Positions 36,972-49,319 of a DNA stretch of 64,000 bases are shown piece after piece. The notes under the pieces were generated by a model. It made no database searches, was not told the DNA's origin, and saw only the letters and a program-made list of their open reading frames with translations. The translations under genes and the position numbers were made by a program. The stretch covers positions 6,986,690 to 7,050,689 of the forward strand of contig OZ037771.1 of NCBI GenBank assembly GCA_964035545.1, read 5' to 3'. How positions within the stretch are numbered: the first letter of the stretch is position 1; every line of letters starts with the position of its first letter. This DNA comes from Bugula neritina (lineage: Eukaryota > Bryozoa > Gymnolaemata > Cheilostomatida > Bugulidae).

Positions 36972-39239
36972 CTCTGATTGATCTTTCCTCAATATATACC
37001 CGAAGGGTAAATCTGTTGCAGAGAAGAAAAAGATGTAATAAACTAAGCGTGCTCCATAAAAAGAAGTAACCAATTTCTTCAGAAGCCATTTATCACTACA
37101 AATGATCACCTGAAATATAACTAGTAGTAAAGAAACTGCCAGAGCCAAGTTAAATCCACATATGTATTTTCTTTACAGCTTTCGGTTGTAGATTGGCTCA
37201 CAGAGTCAACCAGGTCCTAACTTTTATTTGAATTTGAAACTTCTGCCATTGCTCAATATCCACTATTTTGTGATCCTAGAAGTAGAGTCGTGTCATTAGT
37301 AGATTCTATCACATCCTCACTTTCATGCACAGAGCTCAAGGAATTTTTTTCATGCTCAACAGAATATCCAGAATTAGAATGCTCATTTTGTTGCATTTCT
37401 TGAGGTGGTGTTGTTTATAAGCCGCCTTACGAGAAACTGGCGTTTCAGGTGAATCTAAGAGTGTCATCGACTGTACGTTCTGATTTAACAGGTAGTTGTG
37501 GAGTGACTCATCTCTTAGATCCATCTGAAAACCTTCAAGTATGGTGACTTCGACCTGATTAGTTGAAGATAATTGATCAAAAGTTGGGCTAGACTCCAAA
37601 AATGGAAGATATAGCCCTAAAGGTAAAAGCCTCGAGTAAAGTAATCCCCATTTCTAAACTTGGAAAACTAAAAATGTACGTCTGATTGCTGTTGAGTTAA
37701 AAGTAAAAATGCTCGAACCGAGTGTTGTCAGATTTTCATTTGACAACCCTTCGGGCTCGTGTCCGGTTAGGGATTCTACCAACTTTCGTAAGGACAAATC
37801 CGGTCATCGGAACTCATCCGAATTTTCGCACTCGTCCTCAAGTTTTTGAGGAAAACCTTTCAATTTTCTAAGACAACCCTTAATGTATAGACTAGAATAT
37901 CTACCTGTACCGGGTGCACAACCCATTCGTAGTGACATCTTCATGTGTCCTACGTGGTAGTTAGCCAGATATCCAGGTGGTCTTCTGCTTCTTTTGGGCC
38001 TGTAAAGGATAACAGGCGATTGTGCGTCATAGGGCTCCATGGAGTCGGCAGATGGGTTGGCCGCACCCCGGCCTACCCCAAAGGTGCAGAGGTCCTTTAC
38101 CCTCGGAGTTGCCAGGGCAGGTCCCGGGACCAAATTGTCCGAGGGTCTAGGCTGAGGGGGCGGTTTAAGTGCATCGTTAGATTCGGTAGTCCTGGGGACG
38201 AGAATCTCTCAATCTCTGTGTTGAGCCACTCTTCCTCGGTTGATGAGCTAGCAGGCTGGCTCTAGCAGTGGAGGTGATTGCTCCACAGCATTCGGGCTGG
38301 CATAGTAGGATTTTAGCTGCTGCTCTTTCTGGACCGAGATCTGCTCTGAGCGCTTTACATAGTATGTGTAGTTGGGCAAAACTTCTCCTACACAGTAGGG
38401 TCCTACAGACTTGAGTTAAAAGTTTGCCTACTCTCCGCAACGCCGACTGTGGCTGACCATCCACACCCAGTCGCCTACTTGATACAGAGGAGGTCCTCTG
38501 AATCTTCCGTTTGTACCTTCTACAGCTTTACTCGTACACCCTTGTGGGCCTCACTCATCCGATCAATCAACTTCCCCACATGCTCGTGAACTGTGAACTC
38601 GGGCCGGGCACTGGAACGTGGTATGTTAGGTGTTCCAGGACTCTAGTGTCTTGGCTGAGCATTAGAAGGTTTGGGGTCTCTTGTGCATTTCAGTGCGGTG
38701 TGATGCGGCAGGCTCGGATGATTTGAGGCAGCACCACATCCTATTTCTCCTAACTTCTGCCTAAGAGTAGGCCCCTGAGGGCATCACCCAACATTCGGTT
38801 GTTCTGTTCTATGACTCCGCTCCCTTGTGGGTGATATAGGGTGGTCCGACTCTGGCTCACCTCTCATACCCAGCAGAGGTCTTCCATTAACTGGGGCTAG
38901 AACTGGGCACCCTGGATCATGCGGATCTGCTCTGGTAGCCCAAAGTAACAGAACACATGTTGGTCCAGGGCCCAGGCCACCGTGGGGGCGGATACATCTT
39001 GTATGACCAGGGTGTCCGCCCACCGGCTGTCCCCAGCATGGGCCTCTTTACAGATATCCCAGATCAGTTTTTACTGGAAAGCACGTGGACATACAACTCA
39101 TTCCCTCTCCTGGTGATTGTTATCTGCTGCCGGCCATATAGTCGGTAAACCCTCCGGGTTGGCCCTGAAGCAATTCTGGTGGCGAGAGAGATGTTAGAAC
39201 TCAACGTCTCTGTGCCAGGGAAATAATCCTGGCTGTTTG

Positions 39240-39535
39240 CCAAAATTTGAATAAAAGTATATGTTAGTTTTTTCCAGCTTTTTCAGCTATTTTCTAGCTT
39301 TTTGTTATGCTATTTTTGCTTGTATTGTAAGTGTTAGTAGTTCACTTGCCAGGAAGACATTCTAAAAAGCTGATGTTTGTAAGTGGTATCATAATTTTGA
39401 AGGTTTTGTTTTCGTTGATATTATTTGAAGGCTACTTATGCATGTACTTTTGTACAGGATGTAACCATTGTTTAATATTTTGATAGAGTACAAGACATAG
39501 AGTAAACAATAAACTCAAAGACTAACACTGTTGCT
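39240..39535. mobile_element. AT-rich insertion inside gypsy copy 1
   Basis: Between GC-rich integrase-coding blocks lies about 300 bp of AT-rich sequence (beginning aaaatttgaataaaagtata) unlike the rest of the element. It looks like a secondary insertion. Its identity is unknown, and copy 2 is deleted here so it cannot be compared. Confidence 0.5.
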
Positions 39536-40508
39536 CTATGCTTGTTGCTATCCAACTCAATGAGCCAATCCTGGCACAGCCTCCCTGCTTCTGCTGCTCC
39601 TCACTTAGTTGTCTCTCTTCCTTCTTGGCCCAGACATTGTCTGCCACCGCGCCTGACAAGGTCTCCTGGAGTCAGCACAGTTCCTTGACGTTCTGGTCCA
39701 GAGTGGGGTTGGCGAAAAGGGCATCGTCGGTGTCTGGGTGCAGTTTGGACAGAAGATGGCTTTGCTCCTAACTATAGACGTCATCTTGCCTCAACTGCTC
39801 TTCCACGTCATGGCAAGCAGGTCCCCTGTCTCGTCTTTTAATATGCAGGCACTGCTTACAGTCCTCCGATGGCTGGCGGCTCATGCAGGTTGCGTTCCTA
39901 TGCTATTTTCCAGCACGGTGATCAATCCTGTAGGAGAACTCAGCAATAATTTTTAGCCAAAAAGCCACCTGGCCTAAAAGCTCAAAAAGATTGCACAGCC
40001 ATACCAGTGATGCATAGTCTGTTTGTAACCTAAACAGTCTCCCATACAGATATGGCCGGTAGTGCTTGACTGCCTTGACCACTGCCAGGAGATCTTTCTT
40101 GGTGTTGCACTAGTGTTTCTCAGCAGTCAAAAGAGTCTTGCTATAGCAAGCTGCCACCACTTCAATTCTACTCTGGACAAGAGACAGGACAGCTCTAACA
40201 CTGTGGTCGATGGCGTTGGTGTCCCGGATTCACTCTTTGGCCAGGTCAAGATGCGCCAGCTTGGGTGCCGCCATCAGCCAATTCTTGAGGTGGTCGAATG
40301 CTTGTTGCTCCTCTTGTGTCTACTGCCACTGGACCCCCTTGCCTTTTAGCTAATTCAAAAGCTTAGCCACTTGACTTCTGGTTGCAAGAGTGCACACTTG
40401 GAGAGCTTTAACTTTAGTCTTGCTGCCCAGAGACGATCAAAGACCTCCTGCAGATGACTGAAATGAATCGCAAACACGGGTAGATAACAATGATGTTGTC
40501 TAGACATA

Positions 40509-40928
40509 TTAGCACAGTCTTCCTGTGCAGCCCACTGAGGACTTACTCCATGAGTCGCTGGAGGTTTGTCGTGGCGGGCGTTGGTTCGAATGGCTGTATT
40601 TTCTAATTCTAGAGTCTATCACAGCTGCCTTGTCCTGTGCATCAGAAGTAAAGAGCACCTGCCAGTACCCACTTAGCAGATCCAAAGTACTGAAGTACTT
40701 GCTTCTTGTGAGGGCATCCAGCGACTCATTTATCTGAGGGAGAGAGGGGGCATCCTGAATGGTAACACTATTGAGCTTGCAGCAATCCACGCTGAACCTC
40801 CAACTATCATTCTTTTTCTCGACCAGGCCTACTGAAGAGCTCCACGCACTGTGGGCAGGCTCAATCAGGTTCAGGTTGAGAAAATCTTGCAGTTGTATGC
40901 TCACCTTCTTCTCCTTCTTTGGGCTCAC
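40509..40928 (-). pseudogene. Gypsy-type reverse transcriptase fragment (copy 1)
   Basis: A 139-aa frame contains SSVGLVEKKNDSWRFSVDCC, then KLNSVTIQDAPSLPQINESLD and YFSTLDLLSGYWQV. These are the early blocks of LTR-retrotransposon reverse transcriptase (K-x-D-x-x-x-R-x-x-V-D-(Y/C)-x-x-L-N, then the first catalytic Asp in STLDL). The later blocks, including the Y-x-D-D box, are not in this frame. Confidence 0.88.
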
Positions 40929-41667
40929 TCACTGGATTGGCTGCCTGATGGGAGTGGTGCCGGCTGCCAAGAATGTATCGTGGCAGACAACCTTGGTCAG
41001 TTCAATGTTGTTGTCTTTGTAGCATAAGGCATAATTGTAATCTATGAGTAGTCGAGCCCGCTTTTGAAGTTCGGCGCTACTCTTACAATTTCTGCAGGCT
41101 CCATTATACAAGTCAGCCATGTGTTCCGGCACCGCTCCTTGGCTGGGTCCAATAGGGGTTCCCTGGGTGCTGGCCGCTGTTTCCAGTGCCAGTCCCACAT
41201 CCGTTTTCTAGATGGGATGGCACTTGCTCAACAACACACCAGCCAACAGCTTGACAGGTTCAGCAAATGGGTTGATTCATTGTACAAGAAGCTCCTCCTG
41301 ACAGTCTAGCCAATTCAGGCTGTTTGCTTGTTCCCAGTTCGACTATCCGCTTGCAGTCAATCTTGCAGCGTAAGGTAGCTTGGGAGCGTCTTGGTACTAC
41401 TTGAACTCTGCCCATCAAGAGCCTGCCAAACTTGTCAAATCAGACAAGTTCCTTTTCAGCTATCACCACCCCTGACTTCTGAAAATTCCTACGACACTGC
41501 TATTTCTCCAGAAATGACATGCCTAGCACGGCATCCTCTTGCAGATGGCTGACAGTGAAAGTCTTGTGAATCTCCTGATCACGGACTCGTCCCGGTAGTG
41601 TAATGATGCTGTTCAAAAGAATTTATGATTCATCCGCCAACGTACCATGTAACGGCTTAAGGTTTGC

Positions 41668-41931
41668 TCACTCACTAGTGCCAAGCGTGTTGAAGAAACG
41701 CCGACTCAGCAGGTTTGTGGTACAACCGGAGTTCAGTAGAAAAGTTGCAGTTTTACCCGCTATCTTTCCAAGTAGAAAGTAGCTTTTGTATGGCTGAGCA
41801 CTCTTTGAGTAGTCAGGCTTTGGGGAGACATCTCTTGGTTCCTCACGGCGAACTTCTTTTTTGTGGGAGTGTTCTGAGGTTCTGGAGGGTAGCTTGGGGA
41901 ACTCTTGAGAGTAAGCTGAATGTTTTGCCAT
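41668..41931 (-). pseudogene. Gypsy-type aspartic protease fragment (copy 1)
   Basis: The frame contains FLLNSGCTTNLLS. The pattern is that of a retropepsin active site, but the position of the catalytic Asp in the D-(S/T)-G triad is Asn, so the protease would be dead. The equivalent site in copy 2 (about 59,540) has a different substitution in the triad. Confidence 0.75.
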
Positions 41932-42880
41932 GACCTCGTGGGGTAAATATGCAAACCGGTTGCTGATTGTCTAGGCTGACGTCGCGGGTAGACCTTGGGG
42001 TCTCCAAGATTTCTGAGGTACCTGCCACCCTGCGTCAAGGGACTTTAACCGGGGATTGAGTAGCTAGCTAAGAGGTTCGGACAAGTGTTTTGACCACCGA
42101 CTCTGATGTGTTTGCCGCTCGGTGTCGGTCCGCTACACTAACGCTCTCTTAGGCTTTGTCTAGACTTCTCCACGAATTGGGTTGAACCTGGGCCCACAGT
42201 TGCTGGAAGTTACCATAGCCTTATGTGTTTACCAACACCCTCCACTTCTGGGGGCAGTGCCATCTCACATGCCCCAAGGTATTGCACCCCCAACAGATGA
42301 GGTGTGTGAAGATGACAGGGTCGTTTTGAGATCAGGGTGCCCGCCTGTCAGTCTGGGCCCACTGCATCTTCAACATCTTCATATGCAGGCTTTTCACCAT
42401 GTCCAGCAACATGGAAATCGGCGCGACGGTAGTGGCAGTCGCGACTCGAGTCACCACTAGCTCCTCTTTCTCCACTTGATTGGCAGTGAAATCGGCTTTG
42501 TGGGAGTTCTCTACTTGATAGTAAACCCTTCTTATTTCCACTGCCTCTTCTATGGTAGTGATCTTGGCCACCAGGTATTAACGTTACAAACTGGCGTTAT
42601 TGACGGTCAAGAAAATTGTCTCTCAGATGAGGCTCTGCCGCTCCTCCTCCTCTGTGTGGCTGTATGCAATCTGGGCCAGTGTTTCTATGGTGTTGGAATG
42701 GTCCTAGAGAAATTTCTTTCTGTTTCTTCTAAAGCTCTGCGATCGGTCCTGAGCGTTCAGAGAGCCTGAAGTCCACATTGAGCTCGAGTGCATAGCTCTT
42801 GGCCCAACTTGTCAGACAGATCTAGAGTTGAAGGAGTTGCACCGGTGCCAACTATTCGGCACTGCTTATTGAATTAGCAG

Positions 42881-43134
42881 CTTAGATTGCTTCAGCTGTT
42901 GTAAATGCAACGCCATAGCAGTACAACCAAACTGCAGATAATGCAAAATAATCAGCTATAAGATACATCTGCTATGTGGACTGTGTTTAGTCTTGAGTGG
43001 TTGTAAAATCTTTTAGTACATATGTGCAATAATTTGTGATTATTCGGTAACAATACATTTTTAAACAACATGATCAAGCTTTGGCTATGAAGAAATAAAA
43101 CATTAGCTCATGGGAAGTTAGTCCATAACTTTTA
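42881..43134. other. Residual otopetrin intron sequence
   Basis: From attagcagcttagattgct onward this matches 60,665-60,900 of unit 2 (with substitutions), so it is original intron of Otop-D/Otop-C to the right of the gypsy insertion. Confidence 0.7.
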
Positions 43135-44246
43135 CTTTGGTTTCTTGCAAAAAAGTAGAAATATAATGAGCAGCGTTAGACATCATCATCACCAAGATAC
43201 AGGTTTTGCTAGATATTGCGTTGGCTTTGTGATCTTTGTATTTTGTTAAAAGCACATCTATAATTTGCAAAAATATAATGATTAGAAAACACATGGCACA
43301 GAATAAAAACTAGCATATTTTCAAGACTTGAAGTAATTCACCAAATTTGATTGATACAGGTTTAAACAATTCTCGTATATGATTACATAGCGAAAAACTT
43401 TACTAGTGTGCGTGAACCTAGTAACAAATGTTTATAAACCTACTACTGGTATTGATGTATATCCAACCACAAACCTGCAGAAGGACAGAAATGAACTTTA
43501 GAGCGGAAAAAAAAAACAAAAGACTATGCCCTTTTTTATCATTGGGGCCAGTTTCTCAGATACACTGCTTAAACCTGTTTCTTCATTTCTGATATACTGA
43601 TAAAGTGTAGAACATGAAACTTCTGCAATGAACTAAAAAAAAGTAATGATAATACTTCCTATTCCAAATACATACATGTACACACCAATATACGGGACAA
43701 ACTTGTAGCCTTGGTGATTCATTGGCTCTGATGTAATAGGCTGCAATTGGACCATCCTATTACACAAAACATAACAGTTAATAAGACAAAATTGCAATAA
43801 AATGAAAGAAAGGTAAAAAGTAAAAAGCATGCAGGAAAGCTTTAGACCGGCAAGAATAAGATAAATTGGCATTTCAAAAGATAAGTGGGTCAGCAAGTGA
43901 CACGAGAGCATAACTGAAATGTTGACCAAAAGAGGTTAAGTGATAACTTCAAAAAACAGGACAGCAATTAGGAGGGAGTAGTACTACAAGAAATACACCA
44001 AATTCATCATATGCATGGCATTAACTAAAATGACTACGCAAATATAAAGAAATTGAAAAAAAAATCAGTATTTTTGAAAAAGGTTATAAAAATATTTATC
44101 TTATATCCAAGAGGTTAATATGCATGTGATTAAAGCCTATAAGACAGATGACAATACTAACCTGATAGGATGATGACCATGCAGATGATTCCTATTGACA
44201 CAAGTCCATTTAGGTACATGTGCACATCCTCTAAAGTAATAACTTT

Positions 44247-44370
44247 GAGTTGTCTTATCAATCTAAGAGTTGTGCAATGGGGAACATATATGACACGGAG
44301 ATAAAATATATAGTCAGCAGTTGATGCTAGCATGTGAAGTTCTCAAGTGTGTAATGCATGCTTAGCATGT
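44247..44370 (+). pseudogene. Duplicated fragment of the NHL/PAN copy B last exon and 3'UTR
   Basis: gagttgtcttatcaatctaa ... ttgtgcaatggggaac ... tatgacacg matches 28,898 onward (gagttgtctcatcaatctag ... tatgcaatggggaac), including 3'UTR gctagca and gttctcaa segments. It begins exactly where Otop-D exon 1 stops matching Otop-C. It marks the junction of the tandem duplication and has no reading frame of its own. Confidence 0.88.
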
Positions 44371-44650
44371 ATGATAATCAATTAAAGTTTATTGACATAA
44401 AAGCTAGCAGTACAAACAACAATGAGCATTATTGGTTATAATAATATTAAATCTAAAATGTTGATTACTAATATTTGATATTCATTGCTTTTTGTCAAAA
44501 AAATAGTTAATGTTATTATATTAGGGAAAAATTGGCATAGTAAAAATATATTTTTCATGTAATATTTGCTTGAGCAGCCGTGTAAAAAATAATATTTATG
44601 AACATAAGGTTGAGCTTACTGCTACAGTCTTTTGCTCAAACTAGGAGTTG

Positions 44651-47600
44651 TCAGCTAATGATTTTATCAACAAGTTCGAGGATCATATAAACTGAATGAA
44701 ACCTATAGAACAGGACTAATGGATATGTTGTCTGAGTGATTGCAGTCCAAGTGGTCTCGCCAAATACTAGGGTCTTTGTTTCACTTGATTTCAAAAAGAA
44801 ATGGCCTTCAATAAAGCTGTCTGTCACCCATTTGAAAAAATTGCACGCACATAAATACCATAAAGATTGGAGGAAAACCTTTTGTTTCTTTGTAGTCAAA
44901 TAGTTAAGATCAATAGGCAAATGGTTGTTAACATTTTCTTTCATGATTAAAATAAGTAACGTCTGCAATGCTATTTGCACAATGTCAATGATATCAGTGA
45001 AGAAATTCAAATAGCTAACTTCTTCTAGCATACTTATATTGTCTATGTATGACTCAGTCTGATTATCAACTTGTTCCATCATAAGATCAACAGACTTTTC
45101 GTTAAAAGCAGCTGATGCCACGATAATTCCAAAGTACAGGTAGATAAACTCCCCGGTTGTTGCCACCAACAGAAGAATTGTCTCCGAATGCAGCCGCTTG
45201 CTCTGTAAAGTAGGAAAACATCAATGAGCTGGTAATTAGTTATTCAAAAGTTTGCTTTCGAGAAAATAAATGAAATAAATTTAAAAAACTAGTGATCACT
45301 GAATTATTCAAATATGTAGCTAGTTACTGCAGCTGTAAGAGGTATTGCCAGTCAACTGTATTGTTTACCTGGGGTTTAACTTTTCCATAAATGATAGCTG
45401 TAGCCGTTCCAGTTACACCAAGTAAAATGCAATAATAAACCAATCGTGCCCAATAAAAGTACGCAACAAGTTCCTTCAACAAAGCTGAGTCGTCACATAC
45501 CACCTCCAGTATGATCAAAGCTATTGATAGTAATATAGCTAGGTTGAAACCAAACGTTGTAGTCGCTATGTTTGTTGTTGCTGGTGAAAGCACCTCTACA
45601 GTAGAACTTGCATCAGCAGTAATTTCTGAGTTTGTATCGAGGGTTAGAGATGGTTGGGTGGGTGCAGATGTTGATTGAGTCTCATCTGAATATGAAGATC
45701 GCATACTTAAAGTAGACTGAGAGGTTTCAAGTCCGTTATTGGCTAAACCTGTACCACCTGGTTGGTCTGTTCCACCATATGTGTTGCTCCTTGCTGATGG
45801 GTTTATAAGTGGCGTGTTTGACTCATCAACTTCGAGCTCATTGTTAGTCCTCTCTTCTTGTCTACAATTTTATGGCTTTCAAATTATTTAAAGCGATACA
45901 TGCATGAATCATATTAAATAAAGAAAAGTCAAGATTTATCTAGCTTTCCTTCTAGCTACTTTGCGGCATATGATAAAGGATCTAATGTATTTTTTTAACA
46001 TTTATAATTTATTTTAATGCTTTCAATAATAATGATTGAACTTGCTTACCCTTCTTGGCATATAAACTTTGCACATGGCATATTCCATCCAGAAGTGTTT
46101 TTAGAGCTGCGGTCTTCTGCAGAAATGGAAAAATGTTATATAACTAAATGAGAAATAATAAGATGATTGCTTGCCCTGTTTAAAACAACATAACTTATAA
46201 TTAATGCGGGTAAACTGCTTCCATTACTTGGGTAGCCTATAGAACACTTTGATTAAATACTATAGACGTGTGTCTGTGCCCATGTGTTGAATTTATAATA
46301 TATTTGTAGATAACTTTACTTGAATTTCTCTTTTCAAAGAGCATGGTCAAAAGCATTCCCACTGCCACTAGACAGAACTCCATGTCAAACGGATAAAAGT
46401 ATGGCTCTATGCTGATTACTGCTTTTTTCAACTCTGTCGATTCATTAAGGCAATTACGGAGTAATGTCATGTTTTCTAACTTTGTGGCAAATGCTTTTAG
46501 CTCATAGTTTTGCTCTAGAGTCTGTGAAGGAAGCTTTTCCTGTAATACAATATAATTTAAGATCAATAACTTGGCTCAGAAAAGATTAATTAAAGTTTTC
46601 ATGCCAGAAGTCTGGAGAACGTACCAACTTAGCAAATCCTTGGCTAAGTTTACTGATAATTTATAAATTTTCACTTATAATCACAGTTATTAAATTTCAG
46701 AACATTTGGTAGCTTAAAGCGTTAAAGTGTTCAAGAATGTGCCTTTTATGCAAATGTCAATAATGACTAGAACTAAATAAAATGAATTGTGTAGTTAAAA
46801 CAGAGAACTTGGAATCTAAAAAGAAACCATTGTTAAAATGTCTATACAGACCTTGGTTTCCTGGAGGAACGTAAAGATGTAAAGAGAGGCGTTTGCAGCC
46901 ATTATCATCAAGATGCAAAGCTTGCTTGCTTTGGAAACAGCCCGACAGCCTTTGTATTTGATAAGAAAAGACATCTAAAATTAGAGGGAATAGATGTGGC
47001 CAAAATGATTTGATTTATAAAAGCATAGTATGCCTAAACAGTGTAGATTTGCCAAAACTGAATTGCCATACTTTGCACAGTTCGTTGAAGATTTTTACTA
47101 AAAAAAAAGAATACAACTGGAAACAAGAAAGCTCATTTGGTTAGGAATTTCAATAGCTCAAGTTCTTAGATTTTCTCTATATAGAAAATCTAAAAACTTG
47201 AGCTATTGAAATTGCATAACTGCTGCTCGTAAATGAATTATATAATGGGCAATCACCTGCTCATTATAGTAACAAAAATAGCTTTTATTCTAACCTGAAT
47301 TATTGTAGAGAAAGATTTGAAAATGTTTAGAGTACTGGACACATCATTCTCATAAACCAGTGCACGGGCTTGTTTCCTCACCGTCTGGTTCACATCTAAT
47401 CTGGTTACATTTCGATACGCACCAGAGCATTGTACCTCTGCAGCCATTTCTATTAGGCTGATTATAATGGCACAAATTCCAAAAATATATAGTCCAACAT
47501 ATGGGGCATATTGGTACCGGTGTTTTCTTTCTCGCTCACTGGTGGAACTCAGTCTGAGTTTGACAACACCTAGATTTTACAATTTACAGATTAAAGTTTT

Positions 47601-47973
47601 CATCATAATTAATGTTTTTGGTTGCAAATAAAGTTGGGTTTGGCATAACGGAAGACTGTCTATAAAAATATTGATCTTTCTTTGCTATAGTTGAACTGAA
47701 GCATATTACAGAAAAGGTTTTATAAGTCATATTTTACTTAAGAAATTGTTAAAACTTACATATATTTAATGGGAGTTTAATAGAATCATACATACCTGAG
47801 AGTATAAGAAATATAGAAATTAAACCGAGGGATACTAGAACGATTAAGTAGAGATGTACATCTGCAGTAGTGATGACTTCAAATATACTCAGCCATTGGG
47901 TCAGAGTCAATGTGAGACCAATGCAGAGCAGGTTTAGTAATACTAGTATAGCTGTAAGAGTAAACTGGTTCAT
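44651..47973 (-). CDS. Otopetrin-like proton channel Otop-B, 7 exons, 635 aa, intact
   Basis: Exons on the minus strand (high to low): 47796-47973, 47295-47569, 46852-46974, 46320-46539, 46050-46116, 45369-45861, 44651-45202; phases 1, 0, 0, 1, 2, 0 fit and give 1,908 nt with stop. Otopetrins are plasma-membrane proton channels with two six-helix halves. Helices 1-2 lie in exon 1, 3-4 in exon 2, 5 in exon 3, 6 in exon 4, 7-8 in exon 6 and 9-12 in exon 7. A Ser/Thr-rich hydrophilic segment of about 110 residues (exons 5-6) separates the halves. The last helices carry SLWYLCACNFFKWVTDSF and FYRFHSVYMILEL, the most family-typical blocks. Compared with Otop-A, exon 2 lacks four codons after NQTV. 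This is the only member of the cluster without a visible defect. Confidence 0.86.
47146..47213. repeat. 68-bp hairpin in Otop-B intron 2
   Basis: aatttcaatagctcaagttc followed by ttagattttct pairs with agaaaatctaaaaacttgag and ctattgaaatt across a 4-6 nt loop, with one mismatch. The corresponding intron of Otop-A (about 33,310-33,350) has only one arm. Confidence 0.88.
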
Positions 47974-48833
47974 GTTGAATTCAAGACTATTTTGTATGCT
48001 GTATGTAAAACCTTTCCAGTCTTAAGAAAATCCAGTACATGCATGAAAGTAACAGTACTACCGCGTGAGCGTTTACACTGACAGCTGAAACTGCCTCTAA
48101 ATACAAGAGTTAGCAGCCTATAGACACTTGTTTTTTAAAATTACAAGGAAGTAAAGAATTATTGTCACTACACTAATTGAGTTATCAGCAGCTTGCACTT
48201 GTGATTGGCAATAAGATGACTCACTAATGCAGGTCTGTATGAGTTGTTGATAGAGGTCATTGATAAGAAAAGTATCTCTTAGATAGCAATATACACAATG
48301 TGTCTTACAAGTGATACTTGATTGGCTCTAATCAAGTAGGAAATATAAAGACAACATGAAAGCAAGTACAAGACTAGTGTAAAATAGGCCCAGAATCAGT
48401 GCAATGCAAAATCATATGATTCAATAGAATCAGCCAATATTACACTTTCCAGCAACATGTGTTTATACAAGTTACCAGCTGTAAAACACAAATTTTACAG
48501 GTAAAATCTGCGCACAATGAAATTGATGATGTAACTTATATTCATGTTATTAAATAAGTTACATTGTGTTAACTATGGGAAGTTGTAACTACTACTTCAT
48601 GATAGCTATGTTGTAATAGTCCAATGACAAACTGTTATATAATTAATGCATTTACTTTTATTATACTCAAACATTGTTAATAGTCTATAGAGGTATAGCA
48701 GAGCAGTGTTTTAGCTTAGTTGATATCATTATTGCCAATTTCTCCTGAAAGTTTCGCTTAGTTTTATAGCATTTATTGTAGGGTTTAGTAAAGCCATAAC
48801 TCTCACATTTTTTCTCACCCATCTCAGCTTTGT

Positions 48834-49190
48834 GGATCATTTTACTTAATTTAGTACACACTGGATATTTTCAGTTTTTAGCTATTTTTCACAATTTAGC
48901 TGGTAATGAACATGGCTTTTTGCTTAAAACTAGTAAAGCACCAATAAATACACCAAAACAATTAAGGTTCTTTTTAATTTTGTTTGATTTCCCATGTTTT
49001 TTCTTGTATATTCAGCTTATTAGGAGTGGGGGAAACTAAGCAAAATTAAAAATAACTTTGATTATTTAGGTGTATTTCTTGGTGTTTTACTAGTTTTGGC
49101 CAAAAAACCCAAGTTCATTAGCAGTTAAATTGTAAAAAATAACTAAAAACTGAAGATATTCAGCGTGTACTAAACTAAGTAAAATGACCA
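48834..49190. mobile_element. Fold-back (palindromic) element, copy 2
   Basis: The left arm begins ggatcattttacttaattta and the right arm ends taaactaagtaaaatgacca; the arms are imperfect inverted repeats of about 150 bp. The empty site in unit 1 (cagctttgtcctgttcgag near 34,984) shows that the element is flanked by a probable TTGT target duplication. It resembles 27,315-27,735. Confidence 0.88.
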
Positions 49191-49319
49191 TTGTCCTATT
49201 CGAGTAGTGGGTCAGTACAGCCACAATGATGCTAGATTATGCTAAACGTACTAAAACAGTTGTATAAATGTTTCTAATACATGTATAACAACTCATATGC
49301 ATTTATTATATAATATGAT

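Larger units (their letters stand above)
37414..42880 (-). mobile_element. Decayed Ty3/gypsy-type LTR retrotransposon, copy 1 (unit 1)
   Basis: Read on the minus strand the order is gag-like region with a decayed zinc knuckle (about 42,600-42,200), protease (41,931-41,668), reverse transcriptase (40,928-40,500), RNase H region, integrase core (about 39,100-38,700, with YHPQGSGVIEQNNRM) and an integrase tail frame (38,133-37,804) ending in a RPKRSRRPPGYLANY segment. Many stops and frameshifts break it. GC content is clearly higher than the surroundings. No pair of LTRs could be recognised. It is homologous to copy 2 at 56,427-60,665 and occupies the equivalent otopetrin intron. Confidence 0.85.
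36972..44246 (-). pseudogene. Otopetrin-like pseudogene Otop-D, truncated at both ends and interrupted by a gypsy element
   Basis: Remnants aligned to Otop-C: exon 1 from 44246 to 44162 (the first 31 or so codons lost at the duplication junction), exon 2 43475-43756, exon 3 43135-43257, and exon 6 from about 37413 to 36972. Exon 4 and the final exon are absent: 36,930 jumps to sequence that in unit 2 lies about 1.2 kb further on, deleting the exon with helices 9-12. Exon 2 differs by 7 nt near its start from Otop-C, exon 3 reads ATG then stops within four codons because of a one-base loss, and exon 6 has a TGA (GGA TAT TGA) and a one-base deletion before the GFNLA helix. There is no way to encode a channel. 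Confidence 0.88.

Noticed and set aside
38511-42769. Numerous plus-strand frames of 60-97 aa in the gypsy region
   Set aside because: They are antisense shadows of the minus-strand retrotransposon genes.
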